Of a stretch of DNA of 34,509 nucleotides, positions 8,273 through 14,991 are shown one piece after another; position 1 is the first letter of the stretch; each line of letters starts with the position of its first letter. The notes below the pieces were generated by a model. That model was given only the letters and a program-made list of their open reading frames with translations. It was not told where the DNA came from and did not search any database. The DNA is from Bacteroidota bacterium (lineage in GTDB: Bacteria > Bacteroidota > Bacteroidia > Flavobacteriales_F > PHOS-HE28). The translations under genes and the position numbers were made by a program. The DNA lies in contig JAEZAU010000190.1 in the NCBI GenBank assembly GCA_023430325.1, forward strand, positions 1-34,509. Direction: 5' to 3'.

Positions 8273-8769
8273 TTCTGCGGTCTTTTGGAATAACGCACGC
8301 GTACCGGACGCTTCTCGGAACCAGACAGACCGCCGATCATTCCTGAGAGCTGGTCCATGAACTTCGATCTTTCCTTTTTGGTCATTCCTTTCATGGCCAG
8401 TTGGTTCACTTCCTCATAGGCCTTCTTGATCTTTTGCACTGCTGAGCGGGCCTTGGCCGTGGCATGAAGCTGATGCTTGCGCCGATCGCCCGGGCAGGCA
8501 TGGCGTTCCACATAACCTCTTTCGCTCAGATGGTCCACGGCACGTACCATGGCCACCTTGTCCTGATGAAGCATTTCTGCGAGTTCCTGCTGGCTGATCT
8601 TGCCACCGGCCTCATGTATCACCACAAGAGCTACGAACCAACGGTCCAGATCGAGATGGCGGAGCCGATCGAGAATGGAATTGTAGTAATACTGCGTGAA
8701 TACCGACGTCCAGTAACCCAGGGGAACATCAGAAGCGCGCAGATGGAGCGGCAGACCGTTGACGACCAT
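8269..8769 (-). CDS. MarR-family transcriptional regulator of the efflux operon
   Basis: Winged-helix DNA-binding repressor type. The 166-residue product contains a helical dimerisation region, then the wHTH: ISQQELAEMLHQDKVAMVRAVDHLSERGYVERHACPGDRRKHQLHAT, with the wing motif GDRRKH typical of MarR proteins, and a C-terminal helix. It heads the efflux operon and its stop overlaps the adaptor start (ATGA, 8269-8272), so it most likely autoregulates the operon and senses a pump substrate. I chose the ATG at 8769 rather than the one at 8790, because a promoter-like TTCATTTG on the minus strand (8785-8778) lies between the two. The basic tail (KRPVRVRYSKRPQK) is unusually charged. Confidence 0.93.
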   Translation of the reverse strand: MVVNGLPLHLRASDVPLGYWTSVFTQYYYNSILDRLRHLDLDRWFVALVVIHEAGGKISQQELAEMLHQDKVAMVRAVDHLSERGYVERHACPGDRRKHQLHATAKARSAVQKIKKAYEEVNQLAMKGMTKKERSKFMDQLSGMIGGLSGSEKRPVRVRYSKRPQK

Positions 8770-8777
8770 AACAGTTA

Positions 8778-8785
8778 CAAATGAA
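8778..8785 (-). promoter_or_regulatory. Possible -7 promoter box of the efflux operon
   Basis: The minus strand reads TTCATTTG, one mismatch from the Bacteroidota TAnnTTTG box, 8 bases upstream of the preferred marR start. No clear -33 TTTG was seen, so this is tentative. Confidence 0.4.
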
Positions 8786-8859
8786 ACCATATGGCCGCGG
8801 TTTTGTTCCCGGCACCGCTGTTAATTGCTGTGAACCGTTCGGGATGAATGCACTGCCGT

Positions 8860-10275
8860 TCAGCGCGGACCCACTGCTGCACCACGCTCTGCGAGGGCGC
8901 GCAACTCTTCAACAGAACGCAGGGCGAGGCGGTCGGCTTCTGCCATCGAAGGTGCTTCAGCGTAGATCCTGATGATCGGTTCGGTATTGCTCATGCGCAG
9001 ATGTACCCAGGCATTCCCGAACTCGATCCGAAGACCATCGATCGTACTGTGCGGTTCGTTGCTGTAACGTTGTTGCATCCGATCCAGCAGCTCTTTCAGA
9101 CCACCTCCAGCGGCCGACGCATCGATCTTGTTCTTGCTGATGAAATAATCCGGATAGGCGCGTCGCAGTTCGCTGCATTTCTTGCCGCTTCTGGCCAGGT
9201 GTGTAAGAAAAAGCGCAATGCCTACCAGTGCATCGCGGCCGTAATGAAGTTCGCTCAAGATCACCCCGCCATTCCCTTCACCGCCGATGGGGGCATGCAC
9301 CTTCTTCATCATCTCTACCACGTTCACTTCCCCCACCGCGCTGGCATGCCGTTTTCTGCCGTGTTTCTCTGCGATATCGTTCAGGGCACGCGTGCTGCTG
9401 AGGTTGCTCACGGTATCACCAGGCCTGTGGGCGAGCACATGATCGGCGCATGCCACCAACGTATACTCCTCGCCGAACATTTCGCCGTCTTCACTTACCA
9501 GCGCAAGCCGGTCCACATCCGGATCCACGGAAATGCCCAGATGTGCCTTATGCTTTTTCACCGAGGCTGACAGGTCCTTCAGATTCTCTGGCAAAGGCTC
9601 GGGGTTGTGAGGGAATTGGCCGTCGGGAACACAATGGATGCAGACGACCTCTGAAATGCCAAGGGCGGTCAACAGGGCAGGAACGACCTCGCCTCCCACG
9701 GAATTCACCGCATCCACCACCACCCGGAAATTAGCCTGCTTTATCGCTACCGTATCAACAAGATCGAGCGCCAGTATGGCATCGATGTGCCTGCGTGTCC
9801 ACCCGCTCACCGGCCTGATGATGCCCAGTTCTTCCACCGGAGCGAAATCGAACTTCTCTTTTTCGGCCAGTTCGAGTACAAATTGTCCATCAAGCGCACT
9901 GATGAATTCGCCCTCGTTGTTCAATAGTTTGAGCGCGTTCCATTGGCCTGGATTGTGGCTTGCGGTGAGGATGATGCCTCCCTGCGCATTCTCCCCGGTA
10001 ACGGCCAATTCCACCGTAGGAGTGGTGGCCAGGCCAAGGTCCAATACATCGATGCCCAGGCCGGCCAACGTGGCAGCCACAAGGTCACGGACCATCGGAC
10101 CGCTCACCCGCGCATCACGGCCAAGAACGATCCTTGGCCTTTTGCCATTGGATCGTGATCTTATCATGGAACCGTAAGCGGCGGAGTAACGGACAACATC
10201 AAGTGGTGTAAGACCTTTGCCCGGTTCACCCCCGATCGTACCGCGTATGCCTGAAATGGAGCGTATCAGTGTCAT
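8860..10275 (-). CDS. glmM: Phosphoglucosamine mutase
   Basis: Converts glucosamine-6-phosphate to glucosamine-1-phosphate on the path to UDP-GlcNAc, peptidoglycan and LPS. The 471-residue protein has all alpha-D-phosphohexomutase signatures: SGIRGTIGG at residue 8, the phosphoserine loop TASHNPGQWNALK (Ser106), the metal loop DPDVDRLAL, the sugar loop GEGNGGVI and the phosphate-binding RMSNTEPIIRIYAE near the end. The QWNALK variant after SHNP is, as I recall, characteristic of Bacteroidota enzymes. Its ATG overlaps a TGA in another frame (10272-10275), hinting at an upstream coupled gene. A phosphomannomutase/phosphoglucomutase role is the alternative, but the motifs fit GlmM best. Confidence 0.92.
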   Translation of the reverse strand: MTLIRSISGIRGTIGGEPGKGLTPLDVVRYSAAYGSMIRSRSNGKRPRIVLGRDARVSGPMVRDLVAATLAGLGIDVLDLGLATTPTVELAVTGENAQGGIILTASHNPGQWNALKLLNNEGEFISALDGQFVLELAEKEKFDFAPVEELGIIRPVSGWTRRHIDAILALDLVDTVAIKQANFRVVVDAVNSVGGEVVPALLTALGISEVVCIHCVPDGQFPHNPEPLPENLKDLSASVKKHKAHLGISVDPDVDRLALVSEDGEMFGEEYTLVACADHVLAHRPGDTVSNLSSTRALNDIAEKHGRKRHASAVGEVNVVEMMKKVHAPIGGEGNGGVILSELHYGRDALVGIALFLTHLARSGKKCSELRRAYPDYFISKNKIDASAAGGGLKELLDRMQQRYSNEPHSTIDGLRIEFGNAWVHLRMSNTEPIIRIYAEAPSMAEADRLALRSVEELRALAERGAAVGPR

Positions 10276-10621
10276 GGCGTCAGGATTCTATTTTCAGAGG
10301 CTGGCAAAGGTGCATCATGATGGTGCGGCGTTGCAACGAACCGCGCCGGATTCTGCACCAGCGTATGTTGAAGTGCGGTGCCACCGGATCGGAAAAGTAC
10401 AAGTACCAAAGGCTTTTGTCCATCGTCTACCGGAAGGATCGATAGGAGTTCGGCTTGTCCATGATATGTTCATTACGAATAGCGAAGCGTTTAAGGAAGC
10501 GGATCGTGCAAGCGTCCACATTTCGATCCAACGAAGGAAAGTGGCCATCTCGCCAGGTGATGGTGGTGTTGACCATTGGCTGCATGGCATCCATCCTCGA
10601 CCGTGGCACATTGATGTTCAT
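10272..10621 (-). pseudogene. Possible frameshifted small gene upstream of glmM
   Basis: The 458 bases between glmM and the TPR gene contain no intact recognisable gene. On the minus strand an ATG at 10621, preceded by AGGGGATGAA, opens a 64-codon frame (MNINVPRSRMDAMQ... RSFR, stop at 10427-10429). In a second frame, open from 10469 down to 10275, the sequence continues VDDGQKPLVLVLFRSGG... and stops at 10272-10274, where TGA overlaps the glmM ATG as ATGA, the coupling seen at other junctions here. A single one-base shift between about 10469 and 10430 would give one continuous protein of about 116 residues. I do not recognise the family. It may be a real pseudogene, an assembly error, or chance. 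Confidence 0.35.
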
Positions 10622-10725
10622 TTCATCCCCTTGAACCCGCGCAGTCTTAGGCCTGTGGAAGGACAGGCTACGGAGCGGACTGTTCAAAACATGATCGGCC
10701 GCCCCCTCACTGTGTGCCGATCGTT

Positions 10726-10733
10726 GTAAATTT
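10726..10733 (+). promoter_or_regulatory. -7 promoter box, TAAATTTG
   Basis: This is a perfect match to the Bacteroidota TAnnTTTG box. It lies 27 bases before the ATG at 10761 and directly touches the GTG/ATG at 10734/10737, which favours the downstream start of the TPR gene. No -33 element is evident. Confidence 0.55.
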
Positions 10734-10760
10734 GTGATGCAGGTCACCCCTGCGTGTTTC

Positions 10761-12170
10761 ATGAACGAAGGCCCCCTACCCCTTCCCGATCGTGACGATC
10801 AGCAGAATTGTGTGGAACGTTACGAGTCGATGCTCAATACGAATGATCTGTACTTCTTCGATGTGGAGGAGTTCGAAATGATCATCGATCATTACCTCGA
10901 ACAGAGCGATCTGCGAAAGGCCAAACAGGTGCTGGACCTTGCCCACCAGCAACACCCGGGCTCTTTGGACCTTCTGTTCTGCGAAGCGCAGGTGATGATG
11001 AGCATGGGCAAATTGAACCGCGCTCTCGAGGTGCTGGATGCCATCGGAAAGTTAGAGCCGTACAACGAGGATGTCCACATTCACAAGGCCGGTATCTACA
11101 GCCAGCTACGCAATTATCGTAAGGCGATAGAGCACTATAAGCGTGCCCTTGAGCTTGCCGATGAGGGCCTCGATGAGATCCAACTGGACCTTGCCTTCGA
11201 ATACGAGAACCTGGAGGACTATGGCCAGGCGATCGAATGCCTGAAGAACGCCCTCGAGACAAACCCCGAGAACGAAGCGGTGCTCTATGAACTGGCGTAC
11301 TGTTATGACCTGATGGAAGATCATAAGGGTGCGGTGGATGCATTCAGCGCATTCACCGATGAACATCCTTACGCATTCGTGGCCTGGTTCAATCTGGGTA
11401 ATGCGCTCTCACGGCTTGAAAAGTTCGAGGAAAGTAACAATGCCCTTGACCTGTGCCTGGCGATCGATGAAAGGTTCACTTCAGCATATTTCAGCAAGGC
11501 CCGCAACCTGCTGCTCATGGGCAATTTCGCCTCGGCCATAGATTGTTACCGCGAAACGATCGAGCATGACGGTCCGCAGGCGATAACCTTCAGTTACATC
11601 GGCGAATGTTTCGAGAAGATGGAGCGCTATGAACAGGCGTTGATCCATTATGACCAGGCGCTGGCCCTCGATCCCAACTGGGTGGATGCTTGGATAGGCA
11701 GAGGTGTGGTGAAGGATGTGCAGGGCAAGCTCTCGGAGGCGATAAAGGATCTGGAGATCGCCACCAAACTGGCTCCCGATCATGGCGATGCCTGGTACTA
11801 TTTGGCGAACGCACTGGCAAGGGCTGGCCGTTATGAACTGGCCCTGGAGTCCTATACAAAGCTCAATCAACTTGAACCCGAAAGTCTAGATGGCTGGCTG
11901 GACCATGCCGATCTGCTCCTTAGCTTGAAAGGTGCTGAAGTGGCATTGAAGAAACTGAGGGAAGGTGAAATGGTACACAAGCTCAACAGCCGCTTCCGTT
12001 ACCGGATGATCAGTTACCTGCTTCGCGCAGGAAGAGAACAACAGGCCATGCTGGAGATGGAGGAGGCGCTCACTGTGGATCATGCATCCCATACGCTGCT
12101 CTTCGAACATTATCCTGAAGCTGCGGCCATGCCACAGATCATCCATTTGCTGGAACTTTACCGCCGATGA
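10761..12170 (+). CDS. Tetratricopeptide-repeat protein, cytoplasmic
   Basis: A protein of about 469 residues made almost wholly of TPR repeats (at least ten recognisable 34-residue units, with A, G, Y and P at the usual positions, e.g. YRKAIEHYKRALELADEG, YEQALIHYDQALALDPNW, YELALESYTKLNQLEPES). No signal peptide or membrane segment, so it is probably a cytoplasmic scaffold. The start is ambiguous: GTG 10734, ATG 10737, ATG 10761 and ATG 10830 are all in frame; I prefer 10761 because of the promoter box just upstream. Its stop overlaps the start of the ComA-like gene (ATGA, 12167-12170), so it heads a five-gene operon. Its partner is unknown. Confidence 0.88.
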   Translation: MNEGPLPLPDRDDQQNCVERYESMLNTNDLYFFDVEEFEMIIDHYLEQSDLRKAKQVLDLAHQQHPGSLDLLFCEAQVMMSMGKLNRALEVLDAIGKLEPYNEDVHIHKAGIYSQLRNYRKAIEHYKRALELADEGLDEIQLDLAFEYENLEDYGQAIECLKNALETNPENEAVLYELAYCYDLMEDHKGAVDAFSAFTDEHPYAFVAWFNLGNALSRLEKFEESNNALDLCLAIDERFTSAYFSKARNLLLMGNFASAIDCYRETIEHDGPQAITFSYIGECFEKMERYEQALIHYDQALALDPNWVDAWIGRGVVKDVQGKLSEAIKDLEIATKLAPDHGDAWYYLANALARAGRYELALESYTKLNQLEPESLDGWLDHADLLLSLKGAEVALKKLREGEMVHKLNSRFRYRMISYLLRAGREQQAMLEMEEALTVDHASHTLLFEHYPEAAAMPQIIHLLELYRR

Positions 12171-12976
12171 ACTACAGCCTATCGCACATCCCCGCGCGGA
12201 GCAGCAATCCACGCGAGGATGGCATTACCATGGTCATGGACAAGGGCCTGTCCCTTCGCCAGGCCGAGGACATGATCGATGCATCCGGCCATTTGATCGA
12301 TCTGGTAAAGCTCGGTTTCGGCACTTCGTTCATCACCCCACGGCTCAAGGAGAAGATCGCGCTCTATCACGCGGCCAACATCAAGGTCTATCTGGGGGGA
12401 ACGCTCTTCGAGGCGTTCGTGGCTCGCGGTCAATTCAAGGAATACCGCCGTTTGCTCGACAAGTTGAAGCTGGAGACCGCCGAGGTCTCCGATGGGTCGA
12501 TCAACCTCTCCAACAAGGAGAAGTGCAAGTTCATCACCGAACTGGCCAAAGATCTTACGGTACTCAGTGAAGTGGGATCGAAGGAAAGCGGTATCCTTAT
12601 CAGCCCGGCGAAATGGGTGAACATGATGCGCGCCGAACTCGATGCCGGCAGCTGGAAGGTGATCGCTGAAGCGCGTGAGAGCGGTACAGTCGGCATCTAC
12701 AGGCCCAGCGGCCACGCACATACAGCGCTGGTGAACCGCATCATCTCCAAGATCCCGATCACCGACATACTTTGGGAGGCTCCACAAAAACCACAGCAGG
12801 TGTGGTTCATCAAGCAGTTCGGTGCCAATGTGAACCTGGGTAACATCGCACCGGACGAGGTCATTCCATTGGAGACCCTGCGCCTGGGCCTGCGGGGGGA
12901 TACCTTCTTCCAGTACCTGCCAGAGCAGGTGGCCGAAAAGTTGCGCCAGGTCGTGATACCAAAGGCTGAAGCCTGA
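12167..12976 (+). CDS. Phosphosulfolactate synthase (ComA family)
   Basis: A 269-residue member of the ComA family (PF02679), TIM-barrel enzymes that add sulfite to phosphoenolpyruvate to give (R)-2-phospho-3-sulfolactate. Family features seen: an N-terminal GITMVMDKGLSLRQAEDMI, LVKLGFGTSFI, YLGGTLFEAFV, VEVSDG-like AEVSDGSINLS, KFITELAKDLTVLSEVGSKE, and C-terminal WEAPQKPQQVWFIKQFGANVNLGNI. In methanogens the family makes coenzyme M; in Bacillus, sulfolactate. Bacteroidota lack coenzyme M, so a role in sulfonate or sulfonolipid precursor supply is possible but unproven, and plant HSA32-type members have other roles. It is translationally coupled to the TPR gene and lies in an operon with rhodanese, DUF368 and aroE. 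Confidence 0.88.
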   Translation: MNYSLSHIPARSSNPREDGITMVMDKGLSLRQAEDMIDASGHLIDLVKLGFGTSFITPRLKEKIALYHAANIKVYLGGTLFEAFVARGQFKEYRRLLDKLKLETAEVSDGSINLSNKEKCKFITELAKDLTVLSEVGSKESGILISPAKWVNMMRAELDAGSWKVIAEARESGTVGIYRPSGHAHTALVNRIISKIPITDILWEAPQKPQQVWFIKQFGANVNLGNIAPDEVIPLETLRLGLRGDTFFQYLPEQVAEKLRQVVIPKAEA

Positions 12977-12978
12977 AC

Positions 12979-13296
12979 ATGGAACAAGTGACACCGGCCC
13001 AGTTGAAGGCCATGCGCGATGCCGGGAAGGAATTCCAGCTGATCGATGTTCGCGAGCCTTATGAAGCGGAAATATGCTCCATCGGCGGTACGTTGATCCC
13101 TATCGGCGAAGTGGTGCAGCGGATCGAAGAGATACGCCGTGATATTCCCGTGGTGGTACACTGCCGTAGCGGCTCCCGATCCGCCGCGGTGATCAATGCC
13201 CTTGAAGATCGTTACGGTTTCACCAACCTGATCGATCTTCGCGGCGGCATTCTGGCCTATGGCAAGGAGGTGGATGCCTCGATCAACTGCGACTGA
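12979..13296 (+). CDS. Single-domain rhodanese-like protein
   Basis: A 105-residue cytoplasmic sulfurtransferase-type domain. It has the LIDVREPYEAEICSIGGTLIPIGE substrate-side motifs and the active-site loop VVVHCRSGSRSAAVI with Cys62 present, so it is probably catalytically competent for carrying persulfide sulfur. No signal peptide. It begins two bases after the ComA-like gene's stop and its own stop is followed directly by the DUF368 start, so all are co-transcribed. Proximity to a sulfite-using enzyme family could reflect shared sulfur chemistry, but this is inference; stand-alone rhodaneses are common in these operons. Confidence 0.92.
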   Translation: MEQVTPAQLKAMRDAGKEFQLIDVREPYEAEICSIGGTLIPIGEVVQRIEEIRRDIPVVVHCRSGSRSAAVINALEDRYGFTNLIDLRGGILAYGKEVDASINCD

Positions 13297-14259
13297 ATGA
13301 ATTTACGTGAACGTGTGAAGCTGTTCCTGAAAGGAATGGCCATGGGAGCTGCTGATGTGGTGCCGGGCGTATCTGGTGGTACCATCGCCTTCATCTCCGG
13401 CATCTACGAGGAATTGCTCTCGTCCATCAAGGCGATCGGGCCCGATACCATCTCCGTTCTTCGACGGCAAGGACTTGTGAACGCGTGGCGGCAGTTCAAC
13501 GGTGATTTCCTCATCACACTGCTGGCCGGGATCATCACCAGCGTTCTTCTCCTGGTAAGACCGATCACATGGGCTTTGGAACATCAACCTGTTCTGATCT
13601 GGTCGTTCTTTTTCGGGTTGATCGCTGCGAGCGTGTACATCTGCGGACTTACGGTGAAACGCTGGTCCATCGGGCCCTACGTGGCATTCTTTCTCGGGAC
13701 CATTTTCGCCGTGGTGATCGGCCTCCTCAAAGCCGTGCCACCACAGGACCAATTGATCTTCTACTTCCTCGCTGGAGCACTTGCGATCTGTGCCATGATA
13801 CTACCGGGCATAAGTGGATCGTTCATACTGCTGTTATTGGGATATTATCTACCTGTCATGCAGGCCCTGAAGGAATTCGATATACCCATCATCCTCACCT
13901 TCGCCGTGGGCTGCATCATCGGATTGATGAGCTTTTCACGGGTGCTCACCTGGTTGTTCTCGCGGCATCATGATGTGGCCGTCTCTTCGCTCACCGGTTT
14001 TCTTCTCGGATCGCTCTTCATCATATGGCCGTGGAAGGAAGTGGACACCGTTAGGATCGAACATCAGGGCATGCCGGATGAGCGATATGTTCCTTTCACC
14101 TACAACAACGTGTGGCCGTGGGACTATTCGTTCATCAGCCAGAACGATACGTTGATCGGCGTCACTAGCAAGGAGCCACAGATCGCAGGGGCCATCGCGC
14201 TGATGTTCTTCGGCGCCTTCCTTTTATTGTTCATCGAACGCCTCGGCCAGCGGAAATGA
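13297..14259 (+). CDS. DUF368 integral membrane protein (PopT-like)
   Basis: A 320-residue polytopic inner-membrane protein with about eight to ten hydrophobic segments. The family hallmarks are clear: the N-terminal GAADVVPGVSGGTIAFISGIYEEL and, in the second half, AMILPGISGSFILLLLGYY, two related G-rich re-entrant-type motifs. DUF368 proteins (PopT) have been shown in other bacteria to help recycle undecaprenyl phosphate across the inner membrane. A periplasmic loop near residues 240-280 (DTVRIEHQGMPDERYVPF...) separates the last segments. It starts immediately after the rhodanese stop and its own stop overlaps the aroE start (ATGA, 14256-14259). The lipid-carrier role here is by homology. 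Confidence 0.9.
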   Translation: MNLRERVKLFLKGMAMGAADVVPGVSGGTIAFISGIYEELLSSIKAIGPDTISVLRRQGLVNAWRQFNGDFLITLLAGIITSVLLLVRPITWALEHQPVLIWSFFFGLIAASVYICGLTVKRWSIGPYVAFFLGTIFAVVIGLLKAVPPQDQLIFYFLAGALAICAMILPGISGSFILLLLGYYLPVMQALKEFDIPIILTFAVGCIIGLMSFSRVLTWLFSRHHDVAVSSLTGFLLGSLFIIWPWKEVDTVRIEHQGMPDERYVPFTYNNVWPWDYSFISQNDTLIGVTSKEPQIAGAIALMFFGAFLLLFIERLGQRK

Positions 14260-14990
14260 AGATCTATGGTCTGATCGGAAAGCCGCTCTCCCACTCGTTC
14301 AGCAAAAGCTGGTTCAGTGAGAAATTCAAACGCGAAGCACTGCCCGATCACCGGTATGAACTCTTTCAGCTTGAAGAGGCTGATGGCTTGAAGGATCTTG
14401 TGAAGGGGACTGCTGACATCTCCGGTCTCAATGTTACCATACCATTCAAGAAGGATGTCATGCGCCTGCTCGATGAGGTGGATCCTCTTGCAGCTGCTGT
14501 GGGCGCGGTGAACACCATCGCCATCAAGGATGGAAGACTGTGCGGCCACAACACCGATGTGGAAGGGTTCCGGTCCACCATTGTTCCGTTGCTCAACGGA
14601 GAGAGACCACGTGCACTGGTATTGGGAAGCGGTGGCGCGAGCCGCGCGGTGGTCTATGTGTTGAAGGAACTGGGCATCCGTTTCAGGGTGGTGAGCCGCA
14701 GCCGGGAGCGGGGTGATATCACCTGGGATATGATCGATGGTACGGTGGTCAAGGTATGTCCGCTGATCATCAATACCACCCCGCTCGGCATGCATCCCCA
14801 TGTTCAGGGCTGTCCATCGCTGCCGTACAACGCGATCGGTCCCAGGCACACGTTGATCGACCTGGTCTACAATCCAGCCGAGACCGAGTTCCTGAAACGC
14901 GGAAAGGAACGTGGTGCGCGAACTGCCAATGGTATGTGCATGCTCGAGGCGCAGGCCGAAGCAAGCTGGCGTATCTGGAACGCCCGCTGA
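14256..14990 (+). CDS. aroE: Shikimate dehydrogenase
   Basis: NADPH-dependent reduction of 3-dehydroshikimate to shikimate, step four of the aromatic amino acid pathway. The 244-residue protein is slightly shorter than the E. coli enzyme (272), as is usual in Bacteroidota. Seen: the shikimate-binding SHSFSKSWF at residue 12, GLNVTIPFKKDV with the catalytic lysine, NTDVEGF with the catalytic aspartate, the Rossmann loop LGSGGASRAVVYVLKELG and, further on, NTTPLGMHP. It is the last gene of the operon starting at 10761, coupled to DUF368 by ATGA. It ends one base before the stop of the convergent metallopeptidase, with no room for a separate terminator. Confidence 0.95.
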   Translation: MKIYGLIGKPLSHSFSKSWFSEKFKREALPDHRYELFQLEEADGLKDLVKGTADISGLNVTIPFKKDVMRLLDEVDPLAAAVGAVNTIAIKDGRLCGHNTDVEGFRSTIVPLLNGERPRALVLGSGGASRAVVYVLKELGIRFRVVSRSRERGDITWDMIDGTVVKVCPLIINTTPLGMHPHVQGCPSLPYNAIGPRHTLIDLVYNPAETEFLKRGKERGARTANGMCMLEAQAEASWRIWNAR

Positions 14991-14991
14991 T

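Noticed and set aside
10217..10729. 170-codon plus-strand open frame before the TPR gene
   Set aside because: Its first part is antisense to glmM and the rest shows no family, signal or promoter; the minus-strand reading with ATGA coupling to glmM is more plausible.
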